Origin: Rubellimicrobium mesophilum DSM 19309
GTDB lineage: Bacteria > Pseudomonadota > Alphaproteobacteria > Rhodobacterales > Rhodobacteraceae
Assembly: GCF_000600335.2 (NCBI RefSeq)
Contig: NZ_KK088571.1
Coordinates: 92,566-156,565, forward strand
Length of the DNA: 64,000 nucleotides
Direction of reading: 5' to 3'
Positions 20,041 to 29,356 of the stretch are shown here, in pieces. A program made the translations under genes and the position numbers. The notes below the pieces were generated by a model. The model worked only from the letters and a program-made list of their open reading frames with translations. It made no database searches and was not told the DNA's origin. Every line of letters begins with the position of its first letter. Position 1 is the stretch's first letter.

Positions 20041-21023
20041 CTAGGCCGTGGCGGTCAAGGAGTCCAACTCTCCCAACCGCTCCCGAAGTGCAGGGATGGT
20101 TCGGACAAGCCCCTCGTCCAGGGGCACCAGGGGTGTCCAGCCAAGAATTTCACGGGCAAGGGAGATGTCGGGGCGACGCTGCTTGGGGTCGTCGATCGGC
20201 AGCGGCCGTCGCTCTAGCCGGGACGTGCTGCCCGTGAAGGCCAGTACCTTCTCGGCCAGCTCCCGGATCGTGAACTCTCCCGGGTTGCCGATGTTGATCG
20301 GTCCGGTGACGTCGGGCCCTGTCGCCATCAGCCTCATCAGCCCCTCCACCAGGTCGTCCACGAAGCAGAAGGAGCGCGTCTGGCTGCCTTCTCCGAAGAT
20401 GGTGAGCGGCTCCCCGCGAAGGGCCTGAACGATGAAGTTGGATACGACGCGCCCATCGGCATGGTGCATCCTCGGCCCATATGTGTTGAAGATGCGGGCC
20501 ACCTTGATCTCCACCTTGTGCTGGCGGTGATAGTCGAAGAACAGGGTCTCCGCGCAGCGCTTGCCTTCGTCGTAGCAGGAGCGGGGCCGATCGGGTTGAC
20601 GTGGCCCCAGTAGCCCTCGCGTTGCGGGTGGACGCTGGGATCGCCGTAAACCTCGGAGGTCGAGGCCTGGAGCACCTTGCATTTCAGGCGCTTCGCCAGC
20701 CCCAGCATGTTGATCGCTCCATGGACCGAGGTCTTGGTCGTCTGGACGGGGTCGTGCTGGTAGTGAATGGGAGAGGCCGGGCAGGCCAGGTTGTAGATCT
20801 CGTCCACCTCGACGAAGAGCGGAAACGTCACGTCGTGGCGCAGGAACTCGAAGCGCGGATGAGTGTGCAGGTGCTCGATGTTGCGTTTCGTTCCTGTAAA
20901 CAGATTGTCCACGCAAATGACCTCATGCCCCTGGGAAAGGAGCCTGTCGATGAGGTGGGAGCCGATGAAGCCGGCGCCTCCGGTCACCAGTATGCGCTTG
21001 CGGCTGTCGTAAAGTCTTGCCAA
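20041..21023 (-). CDS. UDP-glucuronate decarboxylase-like NAD-dependent epimerase, frameshifted
   Basis: An extended-SDR enzyme close to UXS, which turns UDP-glucuronate into UDP-xylose. GGAGFIG is at 15-21, with [27 protein letters not shown] and STSEVYGDP. After NPIGP the frame must change so that [14 protein letters not shown], holding the catalytic Tyr and Lys, can be read; [21 protein letters not shown] follows. The break is at about 20582-20586, where a run of G (C on the coding strand) appears one base short. With it repaired the protein is about 327 residues, normal for UXS. It would supply a pentose donor for the polysaccharide. Confidence 0.82.
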
Positions 21024-21980
21024 CCGAGTTGCCTTTCAAAACTTGGGCGATCATCACGAATCGCCTTGTTTCACGTCCTCCGGGTCGATGCCGCCGCTGA
21101 CGTCAGACTCCCTCGGATTTGCCAACGATCCATGATCCGGTCAGACAACTCGGTTCGGCGGATCACCATTCCTCAGGCGCTCGGTTGCGACCACCCGCTC
21201 AAGTCCCCTCATGGACTCCCTTGATAGGTCTCATTCCGAGATAGTTTTTCAGATACATCGATCGCATTGGTGTTGTTGGAGTGGACGCTATCATGGGACC
21301 AGAGACCCGATGAAGCCCGAGACGCCTGAATTGCTGCTGGGATGTGGCCTTGGACGACGTGACGAGGCCGGGTGATCGTGTGCAGGCAGGATCGAGGCCT
21401 GGCCGAAAGTGAGCGGGAGCTTGGGATCTCGTGCGGCATCCCTGGCAGGCATCAAGGTAATCGACACACAAGCGCGCTTGATCCACGACAGGGTGCTGGT
21501 GTCCCTCCGAGCCTACGAGGCGCCCGGCAGGGCGAGGTACCTGCAAGCGAGGACTCCGTTGGTGCCAGGAGGAGGAGCAGTGAGAGCTTGGTCGCCATGA
21601 CGCCGTCGGTCTCCGAGGCCATCCCGATGCGCGTCGGGCACCGCGCGGCCGAAGGAGGTCATACGGAGCAGGGCTGCCTGTCAGAGGTGCCCAAGGTCAC
21701 CCTGGCCGGCAGGCGTGTCGAGGGCAGGCTGGGGCTGGCCGCCGATGGGAAGAAGATCGCGGCTGGGCGGCCGCGATATTCGCACTACGATTGTCGCGGA
21801 CCACTCTGGGCGGCTGGTCTCAAGGGGAGTACAAGCCGCCCAGGGCGACTCAGGGAAGACAGCGATCAGGTGTTGCAATGACTAATCAGTCGTTGATTTC
21901 CGCACCTGCATTGTGGCAAAATTACGACGGAAGACTGCGAAGGGGGTGCCTCTTCGCGGGCATGGTTGTTCTATGAACTT

Positions 21981-22001
21981 GGCTCAGAGAAGATCTGAGC
22001 C
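21981..22001 (+). promoter_or_regulatory. Leader hairpin upstream of the sugar transferase gene
   Basis: A perfect 8-base inverted repeat, GGCTCAGA and TCTGAGCC, with loop GAAGA, ends 41 bases before the GTG start. It is followed by a T- and A-rich run (TTTAAAAGTTGTTTT), and GATCTGAG recurs at 22021-22028. It could be an attenuator, a protein-binding element or an mRNA stability element. Confidence 0.45.
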
Positions 22002-22030
22002 TTTAAAAGTTGTTTTCTGTGATCTGAGAC

Positions 22031-22038
22031 AGGAGGTG
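22031..22038 (+). promoter_or_regulatory. Strong ribosome-binding site deciding a GTG start
   Basis: AGGAGGTG lies four bases before GTG 22043. This near-perfect Shine-Dalgarno supports the GTG as the start of the sugar transferase. Confidence 0.7.
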
Positions 22039-22042
22039 CCAA

Positions 22043-22768
22043 GTGTCGGCCAATATTGAGGCGAGCTCGGAACCTGACGTCGGACCTTCGCTGGAGTCGA
22101 GTCAAGGACAAGCTCTCTTGGGCCGGCTCTCCGGTGCCTCGGCCAAGGCCGCGCTCTGGCCTTTGGAATACCGGGGGCTTCCGAAGCGCATTCTCGATGT
22201 CGCAGCCGTTTTGATGTGTGCCCCTTTCGTTCTACCCATCATCGGGTTGCTGGCGATCATCATTTCGTTCGATGGGGGGCGCCCATTTTATTGTCAGGCG
22301 CGCGTGGGCCGCAACGGGCGCCAGTTCATGTGCTGGAAGCTGCGATCGATGTGCCACGACTCCCACGCGGCGCTGGCGGCCTATCTGGCCGCGGACCCCC
22401 AGGCTCAACGCGAGTGGGAGACGACCCAGAAGCTCAAGGACGACCCGCGCGTCACGCGGATCGGCCGGATCCTGCGCAAGTCATCGCTGGATGAACTCCC
22501 ACAACTCTGGAACGTCCTGATCGGTGACATGAGCCTCGTCGGCCCCAGGCCGATGATGCCTGACCAGTGCGTGTTCTATAAGGGCGTGAGTTACTATGCC
22601 CTTCGCCCCGGAATCACGGGGATGTGGCAGGTCTATGGACGAAACGAGACCGCCTTCGCCGATCGGGCGGTGTTCGACGACGCCTACGAGCGTGAGCTTT
22701 CGTTCATGACCGATCTCAAGCTCGTGGCTGCGACGATAAAGGTAGTCCTCAGAGGCACGGGCTACTGA
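22043..22768 (+). CDS. ExoY/WcaJ-type sugar transferase (initiating phosphoglycosyltransferase)
   Basis: A 241-residue monotopic phosphoglycosyltransferase that should load the first sugar phosphate onto undecaprenyl phosphate. A disordered N-terminus is followed by [26 protein letters not shown] (reentrant membrane helix), then [21 protein letters not shown], the catalytic-type block [26 protein letters not shown] and [16 protein letters not shown]. Length and motifs fit ExoY. The GTG start is set by the strong upstream Shine-Dalgarno. It probably starts synthesis of the polysaccharide made by the locus to its left. Confidence 0.9.
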   Translation: MSANIEASSEPDVGPSLESSQGQALLGRLSGASAKAALWPLEYRGLPKRILDVAAVLMCAPFVLPIIGLLAIIISFDGGRPFYCQARVGRNGRQFMCWKLRSMCHDSHAALAAYLAADPQAQREWETTQKLKDDPRVTRIGRILRKSSLDELPQLWNVLIGDMSLVGPRPMMPDQCVFYKGVSYYALRPGITGMWQVYGRNETAFADRAVFDDAYERELSFMTDLKLVAATIKVVLRGTGY

Positions 22769-22794
22769 GCTGGATCGAGGCTCATCCCTGCTCC

Positions 22795-22837
22795 GCTTGG
22801 TCCTTTGATGGCAGGTCGCTCTGAAAGCTGACCAAGC
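22795..22837 (+). repeat. Inverted repeat after the sugar transferase gene
   Basis: GCTTGGTC and GACCAAGC form perfect 8-base arms about 27 bases apart, starting 26 bases after the stop codon. It might be part of a transcription end, but the loop is long and there is no T-run. Confidence 0.3.
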
Positions 22838-23045
22838 CATCCGCCTCAGCCTCATCCGACTGCCTTGACATGGAGTGCCGGCCGCTAGGTTCGACGGGCT
22901 CGTAGGCGCCGGGAGTCGCTGCGGCGGTCGCCTCCCGTCCTTGCGCATCGGACGGCGTTCCGAGGAGTGATGGCCTTCAGTGCGCGGTTGACCCGAGGTG
23001 GCCGTCCGGGATAGGGGCATCGCCCTCTGAGCGGGGGAGGAGCCC

Positions 23046-24272
23046 ATGGCGCGCTGGTTGGGCGTGGATTTCGGAACGTCGAACACCTCAGCGGCGGTCC
23101 TGGAGAACGGCCGGCCCCGGCTGATCGAGCTGGAGCCCGGACGCGTCTCGGTGCCGACGGCGGTCTTCCTCGACTACGGATCCAAGCGAATGCTGTTCGG
23201 CACCGCGGCGGTGGAGGCCTTGGTCGGCGGCCGCGAGGGACGGTTCCTGCGGGCGCTGAAGCGGGTCCTCGGCACGCCGCTGATGCGCGAGAGGCGGCAG
23301 CTTCTGAGTCGGCGGATGACGCTGGTCGAACTGGTGGGCGAGGTGCTGGCCCGGGTTCGGACGCGAGCCGAGGATGACGCGGGCGAACGTTTGGACCGGG
23401 TCGTCGCAGGGCGGCCCGTGGTCTTCCACGCCGAGCACGAACGGGATGTCCAGGCGGCGGTGGACCTCGAGGAGGCCTACCGGATCGCCGGGTTCGAGGA
23501 GGTGGCCTGGCTCACCGAGCCGGAAGCGGCGGCGCGCGCCTGCGGGGTGCGCGACGGCCTCGGGATCGTGGTGGACATAGGAGGCGGGACCTCGGACTTC
23601 GCGGTCTTTGCGGCGGAGGCCGGACGGACCCGCGTGCTCGCGAGCGAGGGCGTGCGGGTGGGCGGCACGGACGCCGACAAGGCGTTGAGCCTAGCCCATG
23701 CGATGCCGCTCCTTGGGATGGGGACGCGGCTGAAGGCCCAGATCGGGAGCGCCATGCACGAGGTGCCGGTCGCACCCTTCCACGACCTCGCGACCTGGGA
23801 GCGGATCGGATTTCTCCAGACCCCCGAAATGACCCGCGAGGCCGCACGGATGTGGCGGCTGGCCGAGCGGCCCGAGCGGATAGGCCGGCTCCAGACGGTG
23901 CTGGAGTCGGGCTTGGGCTTCGACCTCGCCTTTGCGGTCGAGGAGGGCAAGATCGCGGCCAATGGGGGCATGGGCCGGATCGACTTGGCGGTGATAGAGC
24001 CGGGGCTCGGCGCGCCGCTGGACGCCGAGCGTCTCGCACGGGACCTGGGGCCGCTCACGGAGGCGATCGCCGCGGGAGCGCTGAGGGCCACGAAGCACGC
24101 CGGGGTCGCGCCGGAGGCTGTCACCCATGTGGTTCATGTGGGCGGTTCGAGCCTTCTCGACCCGATTCGCCGTGCGATGGCCGACCTGTTCCCCCGCGCT
24201 CGGCCCGTGGAGACGGCTGCCTTCACCGCCGTGGCCGAGGGGTTGGCGCTGGCGGCGGGAGAGCGGAGCTGA
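23046..24272 (+). CDS. Hsp70 family protein (YegD-like)
   Basis: A 408-residue actin-like ATPase. The phosphate-1 loop VDFGTSNTSAAVL opens the protein, GIVVDIGGGTSDFAVF is phosphate-2, and HVGGSSLLDPIRRAM is the adenosine motif. It is much shorter than DnaK (about 640), because the peptide-binding domain is missing, so it matches the YegD group of short Hsp70s with poorly known roles. GGAGGAG before ATG 23046 supports the start. It stands alone and converges on the flavin oxidoreductase gene with a gap of seven bases. Confidence 0.88.
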   Translation: MARWLGVDFGTSNTSAAVLENGRPRLIELEPGRVSVPTAVFLDYGSKRMLFGTAAVEALVGGREGRFLRALKRVLGTPLMRERRQLLSRRMTLVELVGEVLARVRTRAEDDAGERLDRVVAGRPVVFHAEHERDVQAAVDLEEAYRIAGFEEVAWLTEPEAAARACGVRDGLGIVVDIGGGTSDFAVFAAEAGRTRVLASEGVRVGGTDADKALSLAHAMPLLGMGTRLKAQIGSAMHEVPVAPFHDLATWERIGFLQTPEMTREAARMWRLAERPERIGRLQTVLESGLGFDLAFAVEEGKIAANGGMGRIDLAVIEPGLGAPLDAERLARDLGPLTEAIAAGALRATKHAGVAPEAVTHVVHVGGSSLLDPIRRAMADLFPRARPVETAAFTAVAEGLALAAGERS

Positions 24273-24279
24273 CGAGAGG

Positions 24280-25425
24280 TCAGCCAGCCTTGGCGAAACC
24301 GCGGCGGTGGAGCGCCCGGTCCATGTTGCGCACCGCATAGCCCGAGGGCAGCGGCCAGTCGGCATAGGCGTCCTCTCTGGTCGCAAGCTCGTGCCGGGCG
24401 TGAAGCGGCCAGTTCGGGTCATCGAGCGCGGCCCGACCCAGGGCAACGAGGTCGGCCGAGCCTTCGGCCACCACGGCCTCAGCCTCCCCGGCATTGGTGA
24501 CGAGACCCACCGCCATGGTGGGCAGGACGGCGCCTTCGCGAACGCCATGGGCGAGGGGCACCTGGTAGGATGGGCCCAAGGCGAACTGCCCGCCAGCGAA
24601 GCCGCCCGAGGAGCAGTCGATCAAGTCGGCGCCGATCTCCTTGAGCGCCCGGGCGTAGGCCACGCTATCCTCCAGGGTCCAGCCGCCCGGAATGCCGTCC
24701 TGGGCGGAAATGCGGACGAACATCGGCTTGTGGGCGGGCCAGGCCTCGCGGACGGCCTTGGCCACGGACAGCGGAAAGCGCATCCGGTTCTCGAGGCTGC
24801 CGCCCCACTCATCCTCGCGCTTGTTGGCGACGGGCGATAGGAACTGGTGGAGGAGGTAGCCATGCGCCGAATGGACCTCCACGAGATCGAAACCCGCTGT
24901 CTCGGCTCGGCGCGCCGCGGCTACGAAGGCGTCGCGCAAGGCGCTGAGTTCGGGCGCCGTCAGGGCATGAGGGACCTTGTAGTCCGGCGACTCGGGCGCA
25001 TGCGAGACGGCGCTGGGTGATACGGGACGCCAGTCCTCGAAGCCGACCAGGGGCTTCTCCTCCTCGGTCTCGTCGAAGCCCTCGCGCCAGGGGACAGGGG
25101 AGGCGGCCTTGCGGCCCGCATGGGCGAGCTGGATGCCAGCGGCGGCGCCCTGCGCGTGAAGGACGTCCACGATGCGGGCAAGGGGGGCGGTCTGGTCGTC
25201 GCTCCAGAGGCCGAGGTCGGCGTAGGTGATACGCCCCTCGGGCGTGACGGCGGTCGCCTCGACGATCACGGTGCCGAAGCCGCCCAGCGCGAAGCGGCCG
25301 AGATGGACAAGGTGATAGTCGGTGGCAAGGCCGCCGCTGGCCGAGTACTGGCACATCGGGGTCACGACGAGGCGGTTGGAAACGGTCAGTCCACGGAGGC
25401 TGATGGGCGAGAAGAGAAGACTCAC
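24280..25425 (-). CDS. NADH:flavin oxidoreductase, old yellow enzyme (YqjM type)
   Basis: A 381-residue TIM-barrel FMN enzyme that reduces activated C=C bonds. TPMCQYSA near the N-terminus holds the Cys and Tyr typical of the thermophilic-like (YqjM) class. IQLAHAGRKA and VHSAHGYLLHQFLSP follow, the latter with the His pair that binds the substrate carbonyl, then NKREDEWGGSLENR. Likely an ene-reductase for xenobiotics or oxidative stress products. No operon partner is evident. Confidence 0.9.
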   Translation of the reverse strand: MSLLFSPISLRGLTVSNRLVVTPMCQYSASGGLATDYHLVHLGRFALGGFGTVIVEATAVTPEGRITYADLGLWSDDQTAPLARIVDVLHAQGAAAGIQLAHAGRKAASPVPWREGFDETEEEKPLVGFEDWRPVSPSAVSHAPESPDYKVPHALTAPELSALRDAFVAAARRAETAGFDLVEVHSAHGYLLHQFLSPVANKREDEWGGSLENRMRFPLSVAKAVREAWPAHKPMFVRISAQDGIPGGWTLEDSVAYARALKEIGADLIDCSSGGFAGGQFALGPSYQVPLAHGVREGAVLPTMAVGLVTNAGEAEAVVAEGSADLVALGRAALDDPNWPLHARHELATREDAYADWPLPSGYAVRNMDRALHRRGFAKAG

Positions 25426-25609
25426 GGCGGATAGGTCCTGGCTAGTCCCGACACGCCCGGGACGGTTGCAGGAAGGGGAGGGCGACGATGGGTCAAGGCC
25501 GTGGCCTTGCGGTCATTGCAACCCAGGCTGACCGGTGCCGTATGGCTCGCACGGCAGGCAGCAAGTAGCAGGCGACCGGATGCCCGGCTCGCGGCCCGGG
25601 GAGGCCAGG

Positions 25610-27116
25610 CTACTCGCGAGCCGACACCATGCGGTTCACGAGGGGGACCTCCTCAAGAAGGAGCGAAAAGAGGAAGCCCAAGGCACCGAGCGCGGCCGCG
25701 ATCCAGAAGATGGGTCGGAGAGCGTCCGCCACCTGCAGGCCGACGGTCGCGCGCATCTCCTCGGGCACGCCGGCCATCATCTGCGGGCCGATCTCGCCCG
25801 AGCCAAGCTCGATTCCACCCATTTGAGTCGCGAGCCGAGCGGCGAAGAGCGCGCCGAACGCCGCCACGGCGAGCGAGCCCCCGACCTGACGGAACAGAAG
25901 GCCGGCGGCGGTGGCGGTGCCCAGCACCTCGCGCGGGACGGCGTTCTGCACGGCGGTCGTGACCACCGGGAAGATGCAGCCCATGCCGAGGCCCACCAAG
26001 GCCAGGGAAACGCTGAACATCGGGACCGAGGTCGTGGGCTCGATCCGCGACAGGAGCAGCATCCCGGCCGTGAGGAAGCAGGTGCCGAAGATCGGAAGCC
26101 AGCGGTAGCGCCCGGTCCGGCCCATGTAGCGCCCCGAGACGGTCGAGGTCGCGAGGATGCCCGCCGTCATCGGGATCAGCATGAGCCCCGACTCGGTCGG
26201 CGAGGCGCCCTGCGCGATCTGGAGAAAGATCGGCAGGAAGGTGATCGACCCGAACATCGCCGCCCCGGCGATGAAGCCGATGGCGCTCGTGACCCAGAAC
26301 ACGTTCATGCGGAAGAGGCCGAGGGGATGATCGGCTCGGCCGCCCTCCGCTCGATGGCGAGGAAGGCGAGGCCCGAGGCCAAGGCCACCGCTGCGAGACC
26401 GAGGACCTGGGGCGAGGACCAGGGGAAGGTGCGACCTCCGAGGCTCGTCACCAGTGTGAGGGAGGCGAGGGCCAGCGACAACGTCGCCGCGCCCCACCAG
26501 TCGACCTCGTGGCTCACGCGCCGGCCGCTCGGCTGGAAGGACGCGAGGAAGCCCGCCATGGCGAGGCCGCCCACGGGAAGGTTGACGTAGAAGATCCAGT
26601 GCCAGCTCACTGCTTCCACGAACCAACCGCCGATCAGGGGGCCCAGGACCGACGAGACGCCGAAGACGGCGGCGAACACGCCCTGGATCTTGCCCCGGTC
26701 GCGCGGGGGATGACATCGCCGATGACCGAAAGCGCCAGGACGAAGAGCCCGCCGCCGCCGAGCCCCTGCAGCGCGCGGGCCAGGATCAGGAAGGTCATGC
26801 TGGTGGCCAGCCCGCAGAGCGCCGAGCCCAGTAGGAACAAGGCCACCGAGACCACGACCGTGTTCCGCCGACCATAGAGGTCGCCGAGCTTGCCGTAGAG
26901 CGGCGCGACGACCGTCGAGGACAGGATGTAGGCGGTGACGACCCAGCTCAGGTGGTCGAGGCCGCCGAGGTCGGCCACGATGGTCGGAAGCGCCGTCGAG
27001 ACGATGCTCTGGTCCAACGCCGCGAGGAGCAGCAGGAGGCCGATCGAGACGATGACCAGCCTCACGTTCGACACGCGCGCGGCCTCGGGAACGGTGGACT
27101 GGGACGGGGAGGGCAT
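25610..27116 (-). CDS. DHA2 family MFS drug exporter (EmrB/QacA-like), frameshifted twice
   Basis: With two repairs this is a normal MFS transporter of about 500 residues and 14 helices. The N-terminal frame has LDQSIVSTALPTIVADLGG and the motif A block GKLGDLYGRRN, the middle frame GVSSVLGPLIGGWFVEAVSWHWIFYVNLP, and the C-terminal frame MNVFWVTSAIGF to the end. Break 1 is at 26705-26709, where I-P-P-R-D-R needs one more C. Break 2 is at 26323-26326, where I-I-P-L-G-L-F needs one more C. ATG 27116 follows AGGAG. Proton-driven efflux at the inner membrane is the expected role. Confidence 0.82.
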
Positions 27117-27710
27117 GGAAGCTCCTGGAAGACGACCGGCAGGACACGAGGCGACGTGGCGAGGCAAGGCCCGGCCCGCGCCACCTTTACGCTTCTCCGA
27201 GCCCTGGTGACAGCACCCACTGGGGCAGGTCTGCCCAAGGTGGCGCGGGAGCCCGCTCCGGCCAGGGCGAGGCGTCACCTGGCGACGGGCGCCGACCTCG
27301 CCAGGGACCGGCACGGCTTCGCTCAAGCACAGGTCGAAGGGCCGACCCCATGCGGAGAGGAGGCCGAAGCCGTGGGCCGATTTGGGGAGGCGGGTCACCA
27401 AGGCCATCGAGCCCGACGTGGGCCGTCCGGTCAGGGGCGGGCCAAGGTTGGGGTCGATACCCTCTTTGGGCGACCCGCACATGACCTGGGCGGCGGGAAC
27501 TCGTTGTCCGTCGTGGATCGGAGGCTCGCCGGGTGCAGGATGCCCTGTCCGGCTACGAAAGCCTGTCTATCCGGAGAACCCCGGCTGCCTGGCGGCTCGC
27601 ACCTGAGGATGCTCGGATCGGACAGGCCGGCAGGCAAGTCATCGGGGGTGACTTCCCGTTCGGGTCGTAGGAGAACGTTCCGAACCCCCGGATGACGAGA
27701 CGGATGCATC
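27117..27710. other. Intergenic region between divergent MFS and phosphatase genes
   Basis: About 590 GC-rich bases. Several open frames cross it but none shows family features. Promoters for the leftward exporter and the rightward inositol monophosphatase-like gene must lie here. No operator or RNA was recognised. Confidence 0.35.
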
Positions 27711-28517
27711 ATGTCGACCTCCTACGATTCCGTCCTGGCTGACATGGTGGCGGCAGCCCGGGCGGCGGGCGACCTGACGCTCCGCCATTTCCGACGCTTC
27801 CGAGAGCTTGAGATCGGCATCAAGGGACCGGCCGACTTCGTCTCGGACGCCGACCGCGAATCGGAGCTCCTGATCCGCGAGCATCTGCTCCGTCGCTACC
27901 CGGACTGGAGCCTCACCGGCGAGGAGTTCCCGCCGGAGGAGCGGACGGGCGACCACCACTGGCTCGTCGATCCCATCGACGGCACGACGAACTTCATCAA
28001 CGGGATGCCCTACACGATCTCCATCGCGCTGCGGCACCGGAGCGAGACGGTGGCCGGCGCACTCTATAATCCGGTCGCTGACGAGATGTTCACCGCGACC
28101 AAGGGCGGCGGCGCATGGCTGAACGGCGAGCGCCTCCGAGTCAGCGCACGCAGCGAGGTGGGGCTGATGGCGGTCGGGACGGGCCTGCCCACGCCGAATC
28201 TCCACAGCTTCGCGGGCTACTACGCCCGGCTGGAGCGCCTGCGCGCGCCCATCGGGGCGGTGCGGATCGTGGGAAGCTCCGCCAACTCCTGCGCCCATGT
28301 CGCCTGCGGGCGGCTGACCGGCTACTTCGAGGAGTCGGGCCTTGTGGACTGGGCCGTGGGGGTGCTCCTCGTGCAGGAAGCCGGGGGGATCGTCACGGAC
28401 TGGTGGGGCCGGGGGCCCGAGGTCTACGAGAAGACCGGCATGGTGATCGTCGCCAACCCAGCCACCCACGCCTACCTCCTCGACCAACTCAAGGACGCGC
28501 CGCGCAAGGACCTCTGA
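27711..28517 (+). CDS. Inositol monophosphatase family protein
   Basis: A 268-residue magnesium-dependent, lithium-sensitive type phosphatase. Glu71-Glu72 in LTGEEF, the DPIDGTTN motif at 87-94, and LVDWAVGVLLVQEAGG with the distal Asp give the metal site. Substrates in the family are inositol phosphates, bisphosphate nucleotides and fructose bisphosphate. It converges (gap of three bases) on the glycerophosphodiesterase operon, which raises the possibility that it acts on phosphates released there. Specificity cannot be read from sequence alone. Confidence 0.88.
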   Translation: MSTSYDSVLADMVAAARAAGDLTLRHFRRFRELEIGIKGPADFVSDADRESELLIREHLLRRYPDWSLTGEEFPPEERTGDHHWLVDPIDGTTNFINGMPYTISIALRHRSETVAGALYNPVADEMFTATKGGGAWLNGERLRVSARSEVGLMAVGTGLPTPNLHSFAGYYARLERLRAPIGAVRIVGSSANSCAHVACGRLTGYFEESGLVDWAVGVLLVQEAGGIVTDWWGRGPEVYEKTGMVIVANPATHAYLLDQLKDAPRKDL

Positions 28518-28520
28518 GCA

Positions 28521-29351
28521 TCAGGCCAGCGCCGCGCCGAGCCCCTCGGGATCGTCGGTGGTGATCTGGTCCACGCGCAGGTCCAGGAGCCGGCGCGCGG
28601 TCTCCACCCCTTCGGCGTCGGCCTGTCGGATCGTGTAGGCATCCACTCGCCGCCCGGCGGCCTGGAATGCGGCGACAAGATCAACGCCCTGATCCGAGGC
28701 GGCAAGGACCAGGCCGTGATGCAGGTAGATCATTTCGGCCTGCGGCGCGTCGGCCAATGCCCCTTCCACGAAGCTCGTGAAGTCACTCGTCTCGCGGAGA
28801 CGCTCGATGGCGCCGAAGTGGCAGGGGTCGTGGCCGATCCGCAGGCCATCCACCCCCTCGGACAGGCGTCGCACGGCCTCGACGTCGCCGGAGGACAGGA
28901 CGAAATGCCGTGCCACTGGGGCGACGATCCGGTGGAAGGCGGCGATCGTGCCGGCGTCGAGGACCTGATCCTCCTTGAAGTCGAGCTGGAGGAGGCCCTC
29001 GGGATGCGCGCCCTCGCAGGACATGAGCTCGCAGAGGTCCTCGATCAGCATGACCCGATCAGGGAGTGGCGCTCCGTCCGCACCTCGCAGGTGAAGGGCG
29101 CGGAGCGTGGCGGCCGAGGCGGCGCGGACCGGCCCGGTGCCGGTCGTGTCGCGGTCCAGCACGAGGTCATGGAGCACCGCGAAGCCGCCTTCGCCATGGA
29201 CCACGAGGTCCACCTCGGCACTCGCACCGAGCCGCAGCCCCTCGACGATGCGGCGTCCCGTGAAGGGCGTGTCGCCGGCCCGCCGCCGGGCCCTGTGCCA
29301 CTTCAGGAAGGTGCGACGCCCGTCGCGGGTCACCGAGATCGCGTCGGCCAT
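28521..29351 (-). CDS. Glycerophosphodiester phosphodiesterase family protein
   Basis: A 276-residue TIM-barrel protein of the GDPD family. An early His lies in KWHRARRR, the Glu/Asp metal pair in ASAEVDLVVH, and the HD motif in AVLHDLVLDRDTTGTG. The C-terminus ends VDQITTDDPEGL as in the family. No signal peptide is visible, so it should act in the cytoplasm, splitting imported glycerophosphodiesters into glycerol-3-phosphate and an alcohol. It is the last gene of the ABC operon (five bases after the ATPase), which suggests the transporter brings in its substrate. Confidence 0.82.
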   Translation of the reverse strand: MADAISVTRDGRRTFLKWHRARRRAGDTPFTGRRIVEGLRLGASAEVDLVVHGEGGFAVLHDLVLDRDTTGTGPVRAASAATLRALHLRGADGAPLPDRVMLIEDLCELMSCEGAHPEGLLQLDFKEDQVLDAGTIAAFHRIVAPVARHFVLSSGDVEAVRRLSEGVDGLRIGHDPCHFGAIERLRETSDFTSFVEGALADAPQAEMIYLHHGLVLAASDQGVDLVAAFQAAGRRVDAYTIRQADAEGVETARRLLDLRVDQITTDDPEGLGAALA

Positions 29352-29356
29352 GGGTC

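Larger units (their letters stand above)
21024..22042. other. Long non-coding or degraded stretch upstream of the sugar transferase gene
   Basis: About 1 kb with only short open frames that I could not assign. The right part (21870-22040) is clearly more AT-rich and contains a hairpin and a strong Shine-Dalgarno, so it looks like a promoter and leader. The left part could hold a decayed gene, but no family motif survives. Confidence 0.4.

Noticed and set aside
21372-21881. A 169-residue rightward frame in the gene-poor region before the sugar transferase
   Set aside because: No Shine-Dalgarno, no family motif and no membrane or domain pattern; not called as a gene.
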